NCBI RefSeq assembly: GCF_037126465.1
Contig: NC_088209.1
Coordinates: 5,721,947-5,785,946, forward strand
Direction: 5' to 3'
Length of the DNA stretch: 64,000 nt
Source of the DNA: Ornithodoros turicata
Lineage: Eukaryota > Arthropoda > Arachnida > Ixodida > Argasidae
Below, piece by piece: positions 10,684-21,943 of this stretch. Position 1 is the stretch's first letter, and each line of letters starts with the position of its first letter. The notes under the pieces are model-generated. The model was not told the DNA's origin. It searched no databases and worked only from the letters and a program-made list of their open reading frames with translations. The translations under genes were made by a program, and so were the position numbers.

Positions 10684-11716
10684 AAGCAGACGACGCGTCC
10701 ACACTGTTGTAGTTCGCCGTTCTCCGCAGCGCGCCGACACCGTTCGATCTCGGAGCGAATAGCAGTTGCCTCAAAGCCCGCGCGGTAACGGCTCTTACTT
10801 TGAGCTGCCCAAATCGCGGTTGCAGAACGTACATGATAACATAAACGTGTCAGGACTTCAATAGTCCCTTTCGATTGTGTGATTCCCGATAGCTGTTACC
10901 AACTTGCTCCTCATCTTTCGAGATATAGGAACTCTTGTCGTCATCGGCAAAAGACTTAGCAACACCTGGGAAAGTTGGAGCGATTTCCACACTCTCCTTT
11001 TGGCATGATCTTTTCGAGCACAGAACGATACGAGGCAGATAAAGCGTCAACTGATTTTATTTAGTTCCCGTTATCTCAATAAACTCCCTTTGGCACTTAG
11101 AATGGGGATGCCTGATGTATCGACACAGTTGTTGTTCTAAAGCAGCGTGTATGCCTATTCTTAGAACATCCGTATTTCTTTTGATCACAGGAAACTCAGA
11201 AGCGTCGCCACCGTCCCCAGGCACCTTCGGAAGTCGTCTGCTCTCATTGGAGCAAAAGGGTCCGAGAGCAGACGATTTCTGCATTCAGTCACGGATTTTC
11301 CATCAGGCCGACGAAGCAGATGTCGCTGTTGCTAACACAGATCGCGGTAAGCTGTGCAGCCATTATCAACTTAATTCGTTTGTTTAATATCTGCGATATC
11401 CTTGGTCGAGTAAATTGGCAGCACCCCATTTCTAACAACGGGCAATCGAATGGTAAACTTTATGAGTGGGTAAGCGAGTACGAGACTGTCCCCTTAAGTA
11501 GCTTCATAGCCACTCCATTTCCGCAACAACGTACATGAGGCCATGGCACCGTGTTGTTAACCAACACATCCCCTTCCCAACTATACTATTTCACATCTTC
11601 TCAGGGTGATCGTCTAGGTTCTGTCTTTACATAACCTTAATAGACGTGACTCATCTTACCTTCCATATGAGGTGCGTCTCTGCAACCACTTTCGTTGTGA
11701 GCTCACAGGGAACTGT
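10684..11716. other. No gene recognised
   Basis: Mixed sequence with no supported exon, TIR or tandem repeat. It ends at the CTGCTG that borders Polinton-like element 1. Confidence 0.35.
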
Positions 11717-11722
11717 CTGCTG

Positions 11723-14541
11723 TGATAGGCTACTGAGTACTGTGATAGGCTACTAGGTGGCTGGACTCCGGCACCCCCGCCAGGGCAGCGCCACCGTCGC
11801 GACTGGGCCGACTTCACTCGCGTATTTTTTCCCGCGCCCGGCTGGCGGAGCGAGGGTGGAGGGTTCTCCGTGCGCTTATCGGCGAGGGGGGGGCTGCGTC
11901 CGCGCTTACCCTCGCTCATTTTTCAGCCTAGGCCGACTTCTTTCGCCATTTTTCCATCTGTGCCAACTTTAACTGCAAATTTTTTCATGCTACAACATGT
12001 GTGCAGTAGGCGGTTTACATGCAAGCGTAGTCATGCAAAGGATAGCCATACACAAAACTACAAGTGAAAATATATTTATTAAAGTCACTAGTGTCGGAAA
12101 TTATCTTATGACTCTGTGTGAATGACAAAAACCTAGCCAGAAAACCTTATACAGAAGAAACACAATACGATACACACGTAACAAAGGTTATACTTGTTAC
12201 AAGTATGATGCTATAGCATTGGAGGGGTATCACACATCATACACAATATTTTTTTGGTAATGGTCGTCACACAAGTTTTTGATTAATCAGACCTAAAATG
12301 GGATAGCTCATTTAATCAAAGAAGATATTTTTAATCAATATGATTACAATCAAAATTACAAGTTTTATTATAAAAAGTCTCACAATATTATACGTGAGCA
12401 CCATAGTGGAGTTTTAATTACGAAGTTCTGATAGATGTATGCAACTTCAAGCACAACAGCCAATATTCCAATATGGCACAACTAATCACGTTCTTATGAA
12501 GTGATCGGTGGAGTTGGTGGAGGGCTTCGTTTATCCGTCGGGCATTTTGCAACCTGGCCGACTTCTCTCAGGAATTTTTTTCCCAGCGCGCGGTGGGTGG
12601 TGCGCGGGTGAGGGGCTGTCCGGGAGCCTACCAGTGGTCCGAAGGGTTGGGCGTGCCCTTATCGTTGTGTATTTTTCACCCTGGGCCGACATCTCTTGCG
12701 ATTTTTTCGCCTGGGCCGACTTCGTTCGCAATTTTTCAGGCGGCGCGGGAGTGGTTTACATGCAAGTAGGGACATGCACACTGTCATCCCAGCCAGGCAA
12801 TGATACCGTCGCACTTGGGCCGACTTCTTCTTGGGCAATTTTTACGCCTGGGCTGACTTCTTTCATAATTTTTTCGCTACAGCAGCGGTGCGATGGGCAT
12901 TTTACACGGAAGTAGGGGCATGCAAACTGACAACACCTGGGCTGAATTCATTCACATTTTTTCACTTTGGGCGGACTTCATTTGTAATTTTTTCAGTTAC
13001 AACAGCTGAGCAGTGGATGGTTTCCATAGAAGCAGGAACATGCACACCAGCACCAAGCAATGGTGCCGTCATACCTGGGCCGACTTCATTCGCCATTTTC
13101 AGCCTCGGCCGAGTTTATTCGTAATTTCTTTCGCTTCAACAGGTGCGCAGTGGACAGTTTATATGCAAGTATAGCTTTACAAAGGACAGCCATACACAAA
13201 AGTACAAGATGAAATATATTAAAGCCAATAATGGCAGAAATTATGTTGTGACTCTGCGTGAAGAAGAAAAACCCAATCAAAAACATTAAACGAAAGAAAC
13301 ACAATACACATAATAAGGAGTATGGGAAGCTAAGTTTGTAGAAAAACTCAACCAAAAGAAAGAAAGCTGAATAAACGCAATACACATAATAGAGAATATT
13401 GGAAGCTAAGTTGAATATTCCAACATGACACAATTAATCAATTTCTTATGAAGTGAATAGCGCACATGCAAGGAAATAAAAAGAAACACGATCATCAGCT
13501 AATAGACAGGCAAACCCGTGCATCATTTAAACAAGAGATATGTACAGAAAAATAATTGAAAAAAAAAACAATCTATCAAAACGAGAAACATGACGAATCT
13601 AATGCAGCGACGAGCACAGAGGTAACGCTGAACAGCAGAGAAACACTTTGAACGGCGTATCATCCACACGTAAACAATAGATACACGCAAGGAAATAATG
13701 AGAAACATGATCAACAGCTAATAGAGAGTCAAAACAATGCACCATCCAACATGTGAACCAGAGGTACACAAAGGAAAAATAATTGAAAAACAGTCTATCG
13801 AAACGATAAACATGCCCAAACTTAACACTGAATAGCAGAGGAACACTCTAATCAGCACATCTGCCAACGGGTAAACAACAGACACATGCAGGAAAATAAT
13901 ATCTAAACAAACTATCAAATAAGAAACATTACAAATTTAATAAATTGAAATGAAAATAATATATCTTTTGAACTATCATAAAATCATCCTTGCGACCTGA
14001 TTTAGCCGAACAATATATAATTTTCACTCCACTCAGGCACTATAAACATTACCTTGACAGAGGTATACAACATGCAGTCAACCAAGCCAGCTATCTTTGC
14101 TACTTGAGCCTGATTGGGTCACCCTCTCTCTATATATACAGTATACAGCCAAAAGCGAAGAAACCGCACATCCTTTGTCAATCTATGGGGTGGGGGCTCT
14201 CTCTCTTTCACATTCTTTCCTCCAAAGGGGAATATTCTTAGGACTGGTCAAGTTTGCACAGCTGCGACATTTTTTATTGATCAACTATCGCAAATAGATG
14301 TTAGTATTATTCGATTCTCAAGAACAGAATAAGAATTCTCTCAAAACAAACAGCAGCAAGCAAAAAAATCTACGAAGAGACATCAATATCACTGCAAACT
14401 GGTTTTAGACAAACATTATCTAAGTAAGCGAGAAATATTGTGTTATCTTCAGTGGAAACAATACTCAATGAAAACGAGAAACATTGTAGTTCAGACTATT
14501 GTTAATCAATTAAGAAATCAACAGACACAACTAATAAATCA
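11723..14541 (+). repeat. Element 1 left inverted arm
   Basis: Inverted partner of 15,640-18,824. The outer part (11,760-13,140) is an array of modules containing CTGGGCCGACTTC followed by an ATTTTTT run. The middle (13,150-13,930) is AT-rich, and the inner part (13,990-14,541) is also mirrored. The arms stop matching after AATAAATCA at 14,541. Reading frames in the arm look non-coding. Confidence 0.85.
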
Positions 14542-14604
14542 ACAACTATTATCACATCATTTCAATACATCTTAGACATATTGAAATACCTTCTGCTGAG
14601 ATCG

Positions 14605-14790
14605 ATGGTGGAGTTTTTTAGGTTTGCTAACGAAGAATTGAAATACATTAGATCAGATGTAATTGTAATCATTGCAATGGGCATTGCATTAATCAAGAAA
14701 TCAATCAGATCAAATTATTATATACAAGTAGTCTATATCGCAGGATTCATTATGGATTTGTTGAAATTACACCTAACAGTTGAAATATAA
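14605..14790 (+). pseudogene. ORF A, truncated copy in element 1
   Basis: About 61 codons match the C-terminal half of ORF A in element 2 (42,136-42,564). Shared blocks include FANEELKYIR, DVIVIIAMGIA and the final LLKLH. The N-terminal half is missing. The sequence before 14,605 resembles an earlier part of ORF A joined across a deletion. The product would be mostly alpha-helical with a hydrophobic helix (VIVIIAMGIA). Its family is unknown to me. The copy is probably non-functional. Confidence 0.6.
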
Positions 14791-14870
14791 AGTACATAAA
14801 GAATCTTATCACGTGATATATTCCACTAGAGCGTCTACACAATTTTCTTCTTCTACCAGTTCTTGTAATG

Positions 14871-15218
14871 ATGTCGAATGAGCAGAAGTTCAATATTGTC
14901 GTACAAGGTTTGATATGTCATCACTTATTGAAACTCAACAAACATCTAAATTGCGGTAAACCACCGGACGATTTTCATCTAATACTCTCTTGTACGTCAT
15001 TCAAGAATCTTCATACAAAGAAAGAAAACGTCAATAAGAGACTGTGCAAGTTCATCGCAACAAAGTGCAAATTGCTGAAGCAATACAAACACGGCGACAT
15101 CATATCGCCTGCGTTAATCAAGGCTGGATTCAAGCGCCCAATAATAAGATTAGACTATTTGATGTATTCGGAATCCATCAATCAAGACAACAAACGAAAA
15201 CTTCTGAGTTTAGAATAG
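14871..15218 (+). CDS. ORF B, uncharacterised conserved protein (115 aa)
   Basis: An uninterrupted 115-codon frame is homologous along its whole length to ORF B of element 2 (42,634-42,981). I chose ATG 14871 rather than 14868 because it aligns with the start in element 2. Conserved blocks are QKFNIVVQGL, PPDDFHLILSC, RLCKFIATKCKLLKQYKHGD and GFKRPII. The protein is small, basic and Cys-poor, with no signal peptide or membrane segment. By hand count the two family members differ at about 20 non-synonymous and 13 synonymous codons, which suggests past purifying selection. It lies about 80 bp downstream of truncated ORF A on the same strand. I recognise no family and assign no function. Confidence 0.65.
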   Translation: MSNEQKFNIVVQGLICHHLLKLNKHLNCGKPPDDFHLILSCTSFKNLHTKKENVNKRLCKFIATKCKLLKQYKHGDIISPALIKAGFKRPIIRLDYLMYSESINQDNKRKLLSLE

Positions 15219-15321
15219 AACTGTAATTTATTGAAATAAACAAGTGTATAACTGAAATAATCAATGTAATATTCGTCATGACTGTAATGTATTCTACACA
15301 TCACAATGAAAACAGCTTATT

Positions 15322-15590
15322 AGTGTGGCTAGATTGAAGATTGCTAAGGAGCGTTTAATCCGCACGACGTACAAGGATCCTAGCATGGAATCAGCGTTGA
15401 CAGTCAAAAAGATTTTACACAATTATACTCTAAACAACACCGACGTCTGAAGGATAGAATTCTAGAAGAAGAATCGCTAATCAAAATTTAGAGGCATGTT
15501 ACACCAATCTTTGTTTACAAAAGAGGATCACTAATATATTGCAAAAGCTTGTTTTATGAATTAAATTAAACTTGACTTTCTCTCTTTGCT
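15322..15590 (+). pseudogene. ORF C remnant, element 1
   Basis: Downstream of ORF B a frame reading ARLKIAKERLIRTTYKD continues to a stop near 15,448. The next 100 bp align with 43,220-43,316 of element 2 at the DNA level but carry stops in the matching frame. Element 2 starts the equivalent frame with ATG (43,092), where element 1 has GTG. It looks like a decayed third small gene of this family. Confidence 0.4.
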
Positions 15591-15639
15591 TCAGATGTTC
15601 ACTTGATTGATACTTTGTGAGTTGGAAATTATGTATGCA

Positions 15640-18600
15640 TGATTTATTAGTTGTGTCTGTTGATTTCTTGATTGATTAACAATAGTCTGAAATACAATTT
15701 GCAATGTTTCTTGTTTTGATTGAGTGTTGCTTCCACTGAAGATAACATAATAATTCTCGCTTGCTTAGATAATGTTTGTCTAAAACCAGTTTGCAGTGAT
15801 ATTGATGTCTGTTCGTAGATTTTTTTGCTTGCTGCTGTTTGTTTTGATAGAATTCTTATTCTGTTCTTGAGAATCGAATCATACTAACATCTATGTGCGA
15901 TAGTTGATCAATAAAAAATGTCGCAGCTGTGCAAACTTGACCAGTCCTAAGAATATTCCCCTTTGGAGGAAAGAATGTGAAAGAGAGAGAGAGAGCCCCC
16001 ACCCCATAGATTGAGAAAGGACGTGCGGTTTCTTCGCTTTTGGCTGTATACTGTATATATAGAGAGAGGGTGACCCAATCAGGCTCAAGTAGCAAAGATA
16101 GCTGGCTTGGTTGACTGCATGTTGTATACCTCTGTCAAGGTAATGTTTATAGTGCCTGAGTGGAGTGAAAAGTATATATTGTTCGACTAAATCAGGTCGC
16201 AAGGATGATTTTATGATAGTTCAAAAGATATATTATTTTCATTTCAATTTATTAAATTTGTAATGTTTCTTATTTGATAGTTTGTTTAGATATTATTTTC
16301 CTGCATGTGTCTGTTGTTTACCCGTTGGCAGATGCGCCGTTTAGAGTGTTCCTCTGCTATTCAGTGTTAAGTATGTACATGTTTATCGTTTCGATAGACT
16401 GTTTTTCAATTATTTTTCCTTTGTGTACCTCTGGTTCACGTGTTGGATGGTGCATTGTTTTGACCCTCTATTAGCTGTTGATCATGTTTCTCATTATTTC
16501 CTTGCGTGTATTTATTGTTTACGTGTGGATGATAGGCCGTTCAAAGTGTTTCCCTGCTGTTCAGCGTTACCTCTGTGCTCGTCGCTGCATTAAATTCGTC
16601 ATGTGTCTCGTTTTGATAGATTGTTTTTGTTTCAGTTATTTTCCTATACGTATCTCTTGTTTTGATGATCATGGGTTTGCCTCTCTATTAGCTGATGATC
16701 GTGTTTCTCCTTATTTCCTTGCTTGTGTGCTATTGTCGTCATAAGAAATTGATTAATTGTGTCGTGTTGGACTATTCAACTTAGCTTCCCATATTCTTTA
16801 TTATGTGTATTGTGTTTCTTCTGTTTAATGTTTGTGGTTGGGTTTTTCTTCACGCAGAGTCAGAACATAATTTCTGCCATTATTGGCTTTTTTATATTTC
16901 ATCTTGTACTTTTATGTATGGCTATCCTTTGTATAACAATACTTGCATGTAAACCGTCCACCGCACAGCTGTTGTAGCGGGGAAAAAATTATGAATTAAG
17001 TCAGCCCAGGCTGAAAATCGCGAATTAAGTCGGCCCAGGTGTGACGGCACCATCGCTTGGTGGGGTTGCCAGTGTGCATGTTCCTACTTCTATGTAAACC
17101 ATCCACCGCTCAGCTGTTGTAGTGGAAAAAGTTATGAATGAAGTCGGCCCAAAGTGAAAAAATGTGAATGAATTCGGCCCAGGTGTTGTCAGTTTGCATG
17201 GCCCTACTTGCGCGTAAACCGCCTACCGCACCGTTGTTGTCACGAAAAAACTATGACAGAAGTCAGCCCACGCGGAAAAATTGCCAAAGTCGGCCCAGGC
17301 GTGACGGTATCATCGCTTGGCTGGGATGACAGTGTATATGTCCCTACTTGCATGTAAACCACTCCGGCGCCGCCTGAAAAAGTTGCTAACGAAGTCGACC
17401 TAGGCGGAAAAATCGCCAGAGAAGTCGGCCCAGGGTGAAAAATACACAACGATAACGGCACGCCCAACCCTTCGGACCACTGGTAAGCTCCCGGACAGCC
17501 CCTCAACCGCGCACCACCCACCGCGCGCTGGGAAAAAAAATCTTGAGAGAAGTCGGCCAGGTTGCAAAATGCCCGACGGATAAACGAAACCCTCCACCAA
17601 CCCCACCGAACACTTCATAAGAACGTGATTAATTGTGCCATATTTGAATATTGGCTGTTGTGCTTGAAGTTGCATACATCTATCAGAACTTTGTAGTTAA
17701 TACTCCACTATAGTGCTCACGTATAATATTGTGAGACATTTTATAATAAAACTTGTAATTTTGATTGTAATCATATTGATTAAAAATATCTTCTTTGATT
17801 AAATGAGGTATCCCATTTTAGGTCTGATTAATCAAAATCTTGTGTGATGACCATTAATAAAAAATATTGTGTATGATGTGTGATACCCCTCCAATGCTAT
17901 AGCATCATACTTGTAACAAGTATAACCTTTGTTACGTGTGTATCGTATTGTGTTTCTTCTGTATAAGGTTTTCTGGCTTGGTTATTTGTCATTCACACAG
18001 AGTCATAACATAATTAACAAAATATATACACATAAAACAAAATATATTACCACAATCAGGCTTTAAAACGTTTATTACTTACAAGTTCATCGTACACATC
18101 ATCGAGAGTGGATCATCGACAAAAGGTCGGCGTCGCCTTTTGCGCTAAGAAAACCTATTTTGACTCATTTGTACCAAAGACATCACATGAATGGAACCAT
18201 CTTCCTAGTCATATCACCTCCATCACTGACAGCGCACAGTTTAGAAAATCGCTGTTTGATCACTTTAATGTAACATAACCTGCATACCGGGTTTCCAGTA
18301 GAGTAGTGGTGATATTTGTTCATTCAGTATTATTGTTAATTCTTTTTCTTCTTTTTTTTTCTTTTATTGAACTTGTTCCTGTTCCACTACTGTTTACCCG
18401 CTTTGTATTATCCTGCTCCCCTCTTTAATGCTGTAAAGCCCTGAGGGTACTCAAATAAATAAATAATTCCAGACAGTATTGACTTTAATAAATAAATTTT
18501 CACTTGTACTTTTGTGTATGGCTATCCTTTGCATGTCTACGATTGCATGTAAACCGCCTACTGCACACATGTTGTAGCATGAAAAAATTTGCGGTTGAAG

Positions 18601-18824
18601 TCGGCACAGATGGAAAAATGGCGAAAGAAGTCGGCCGAGGCTGAAAAATGTGCGAGGGTAAGCGCGCACGCAGCCCTCCCCTCGCCTATAAGCGCACGGA
18701 GAACCCTCCATCCTCGCACCGCCAGCTGGGCGCGGGAAAAAATACGCGAGTGAAGTAGGCCCAGACGCGACGGTGGCGCTGCCCTAGCGGGGGTGCCGGA
18801 GTCCTGCCACCTATCTATACTACT
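15640..18824 (-). repeat. Element 1 right inverted arm
   Basis: Inverted copy of 11,723-14,541. It differs by scattered substitutions, small deletions and one 447-bp retrotransposon insertion (18,016-18,462). It ends CCACCTATCTATACTACT at 18,824. Confidence 0.85.
18016..18462 (+). mobile_element. 5'-truncated LINE (CR1/L2/RTE-type 3' end)
   Basis: Inserted in the right arm of element 1 only. The flanking ATAATT (18010-18015 and 18463-18468) is consistent with a short TSD. The reading frame includes EWNHLPSHITSITDSAQF and ends KSLFDHFNVT then a stop at about 18,277. This is typical of the C-terminus of CR1/L2-like reverse transcriptase ORFs. A T-rich 3' UTR and an (AAAT)n tail at 18,451-18,465 follow. 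The left arm at the corresponding place (about 12,090-12,115) is uninterrupted. Confidence 0.75.
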
Positions 18825-19021
18825 CTGCTGGTTTAGGACCTTAAAGCACTGTGAACTTCCGTGAGTGCTGCTCTGCTCAGTTCTCATTATGTGGGTGCAT
18901 TAGCTTCAGCTGAAGTTTCTGTTTAGAGCACAGGAGAGGAGCTGAACAAGTTTTACGTCCTGGTTAGAATATAAGCCTAAAATGGTCTGACCATAATTGT
19001 GACCATAATTGTGAGTGAGGG

Positions 19022-19236
19022 ATGGACCTTTCACCCGAAAAGTGTGTCGAGTTCCCTTTCACGCGCAAAGCTATGGCCAATTTCCGTCTTTGGCTTGGTA
19101 CAAAGAAGCTTGAGCCGGTACGCTTCCACCGCTTCCTTGACGTGGTAATCGACTCGGACTTGCGCTGGGCTCGGCACATTAAACACCTTGAAAACCCAAG
19201 AAGAAAACTTCTATTGGAGAGTGTTTTGAAGCAGAA
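19022..19236 (+). pseudogene. Non-LTR reverse transcriptase fragment
   Basis: The frame LSPEKCVEFPFTRKAMANF followed by FHRFLDVVIDSDLRWARHI corresponds to the RT segment containing S.EKC...F and FLGV.ID..L.W..HI in I/Jockey-type LINEs. Only about 70 residues remain. The similar segment in the degenerate LINE at 29,458 suggests a related family. A poly-A-like run follows at 19,258. Confidence 0.65.
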
Positions 19237-19590
19237 TATGATATACATTTGTTTAACGAAAAAAAAAAGAATAAAGAGGAAACAGTTCAGTTTCGGGAGA
19301 AAGTGTACCCATATAGTTTACTTAACATATTTTACATATTGTTCATCGACTACAAGAAATACATAAATGCTCGTGTCTGAATTATTTCCATAAATCTAAA
19401 GCAACAATCAAAAGCAAAACCATATTACATTTAAACTTGCTATGTAACAGTTCCTGCCTGAACTCTTTCAGTCCAGAGCAATGTAAACAAACAAACAAAC
19501 AAGAAAACACCCGTCGGTCAATGAGGCTTTCGGCGGACTCCATCTGCGACAATTTAAAAAAAAAAAAGAAAGGAACAAACGTGGTCGGTG
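19237..19590. other. No gene recognised
   Basis: AT-rich DNA with an AAAC microsatellite (about 19,488-19,505) and a poly-A run near 19,555. No coding signal is seen. Confidence 0.35.
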
Positions 19591-19591
19591 G

Positions 19592-19690
19592 ATTCGAAAG
19601 ATTCGATTCGCCGTTTTGGGCACTAGGATTCGGATTCCCGAATCTCGAATCCCTGCCTAGGATTCGTGGATTCGGTTGGCACATCCCTAC
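19592..19690 (-). mobile_element. hAT-like element end (GATTCG-rich)
   Basis: Read on the minus strand from 19,690 the sequence begins TAGGGATGTGCCAACCGAATCC and continues as imperfect GATTCG/CGAATC repeats to 19,592. This matches a common class of hAT termini beginning CAGGGATGTGCC. The opposite end is not visible, so it is a fragment. Confidence 0.5.
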
Positions 19691-19699
19691 TTTATAGGT

Positions 19700-20808
19700 A
19701 TGATATCTTATATCTAATTGATGATATATTATTCATAGATATATTTATAAATATGCAATATCTTTTGAGATTTCAGTTTATGGTTGAATGCATATTTCAG
19801 GAGCTTTTAGTGCACATTTATCCGCATTATAGTGAATGCACTATGTACACGGTATTAAAACTGAGTTGCCAACAAGCGCAAACCAATAAAGGAGCAGGCA
19901 AGAAACAATTTTTCTGGGATGTACTTTTGAGGGGACCTTTTCTCCGAGGACCGTTCTTCCTGAACCCCTTACGAAGCAATCGAGCATTCTCGTTGATTTT
20001 CCTCGTTTCGAGAACGTGAATTTGGGTTCCGGAAACAATGGTCCCTACATGAGCTAAAATACTGCTCCCGCGGGGTTCCGTGCGGCGAAAAACACAGGAT
20101 GATCGTTGTGAACATCTGAGGAAACGAACCATAGCCGATCATCATTCGCCCTCATTATCTGTTGAAATTGGGACACAGGCTTTTTTTAAACTTACCACTT
20201 AAAATTTAATGAACAATAAAAGCTGCTGCAAGCCGTTGAACGAGGGACATAAAAGTGGTTACATTCGCTGCACCGCTTCTATTGTGCGTATTGCATCTGT
20301 TCTTTCTGTTCCTCTCTCGCTGTATTTTGCTTTGTTGAGTACATATACCCCGGCAAGATTAGGAAGCCATTCTTCAACAAGAAATAGGTCTTGAGTATGA
20401 CACGAGCCGTTTGACCGAACGCGGGACATTTGGTCGAAAGCCGTTTGATCGATTTCTTATTGGTTCACCTGGAGCGTTGATAAAAAAAGAGTAAAGAAAG
20501 AAAGAAAACAAACCACGAAAGCTACAGTTCTAAATGCCGTTATCCTAAGGAACATTTCACTGTGTGTAATCCGCGTGCTCGTAAACACATTCCTAGTGCT
20601 AACCCACTGTTTCACATCCAAAAAGCGGTCCAGGGGACAGGTGGTTCACCATAGCCCGTTCAGCAAGTTGGTAGGTTCTTCCGCTCTGACATATAGTGAC
20701 TAAACATGCCATACATGTCTTTCACCCCTAATCCCCAACCCTTTTTCAAGTAATAATTGATGTCAAATAATAAACATTTTTGACTAATAAAAAAATCAAA
20801 TAAAGAAA
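19700..20808. other. No gene recognised
   Basis: AT-rich DNA with no supported ORF, TIR or tandem array. Confidence 0.35.
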
Positions 20809-20957
20809 TGACATATTTGGATGATTTGGACTATGATGGGTGGTGCTCTCGCATAACGTATCTCCTATATCGTATTTTCCTATTGTTGATCAGACACAGA
20901 CTTTGCAATTGTTCTCTCATACTTTCTTTGTCGATGAACTGTATATTCAGCAGAAGC
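20809..20957 (+). repeat. Direct repeat, copy 1
   Basis: About 150 bp from TGACATATTTGGATGATTTGG to CAGCAGAAGCGGA, repeated at 21,793-21,943 with only a few substitutions. The terminal bases do not look like LTR ends (no TG...CA), so a local duplication is more likely than an LTR pair. Confidence 0.75.
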
Positions 20958-21792
20958 GGAGTTATACGGGCAATGAAACAATGAATACATGGCTCTCCAG
21001 CTTTTATTGTCCATAAACACCGTGTCTGGCCAACAGTAGAAAAATACTAGCATCCGGAGAATGATATCACTAGCGAACTTGTGCAGCGAATTAATGTTGC
21101 TGATTGAAGGGAATTTCAACAAATCGAGACATCAAATAATAGCACTCGGTCGGCTGTGATGTGTTTCATCGGCTATCTGCAACTACGCCCCTGTACTTTT
21201 TGCAGCACAGGCGCTTGCGGGACCATTTTTCCCTGCACCCCGTGAATTTCGAGATGGGGGATTCGAGACCGGTAGTATCGACGTCCTCCCGAAACCTTCA
21301 TAAATTCGGAGATGACTGAGACGTGCACTCTTAGCGAAAGGAAACGGCGAATTACCGTTATGGGAGGCGACGGTAGAATTTCCAGGCATTATGACAAAGC
21401 TGCAACCCGAGGCAGGGAAATAAATAACAGACAACAAATTCCTCAGGCATTGTTTCAGCATTACGAACATTACAGGACCGTCCTGTTGAACGTTACTGGA
21501 ATCACTGTAAAGCCCGGCTTGCACTAACTGGAAATGCGAGAAATTCTCATTAGCCTTATGAGACAGTTCAAACAGTTGGCTGTGTCAGCGCAAACTCGAA
21601 CGGGCATAATTGGGCAAATTGCCGTTTCATGTGAAGCTCATAAATTCGTCTCACTTCTCTTTACACGCACCGTGCACAGCGAGAACAAAAAAGAAGAGGA
21701 TTGTTGGTCTCAGTGTGCTATCTTTTTACATTACACGGGCCACAACTATGCAGGCTCAGACCAGCTTTACGAGCAGCTTTACGAGCAGCCAT

Positions 21793-21943
21793 GACATATT
21801 TGGATGATTTGGGCTATGATGGGTGGTGCTCTCGCATAGCGTATCTCCTATATCGTATTTTCCTATTGTTGATCAGACACAGACTTTGCAATTGTTCTCT
21901 CATACTTTCTATGTCGATGAACCGTATCTTCAGCAGAAGCGGA
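21793..21943 (+). repeat. Direct repeat, copy 2
   Basis: Same-orientation partner of 20,809-20,957, about 984 bp downstream. Just before it, GAGCAGCTTTAC is tandemly repeated (21,759-21,785). The 835 bp between the copies contain no recognised gene. Confidence 0.75.

Larger units (their letters stand above)
11723..18824. mobile_element. Polinton-like palindromic element 1
   Basis: The right terminus, read inward, begins AGTAGTATAGATAGGTGG, matching the AGTAGTAATAGGTGG terminus of element 2 at 37,893. CTGCTG occurs immediately outside the right end (18825-18830) and at 11717-11722 on the left, a probable 6-bp TSD. The left tip is altered: TGATAGGCTACT is partly duplicated. Inverted arms at 11,723-14,541 and 15,640-18,824 flank a 1.1-kb centre holding one copy each of ORF A (truncated) and ORF B. 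No integrase, ATPase, capsid or polymerase is recognisable. Subterminal repeats are shared with element 2, so the two belong to one family. Confidence 0.75.

Noticed and set aside
11723..18824. The two large palindromes as foldback assembly artefacts
   Set aside because: Arms within each palindrome carry different insertions with TSDs and different tandem-repeat numbers, which a mirrored read artefact would not produce. Raw long reads should still be checked.
20809..21943. Direct repeats as LTRs of a small retrotransposon
   Set aside because: No TG...CA ends, TSD, primer-binding site or polypurine tract.
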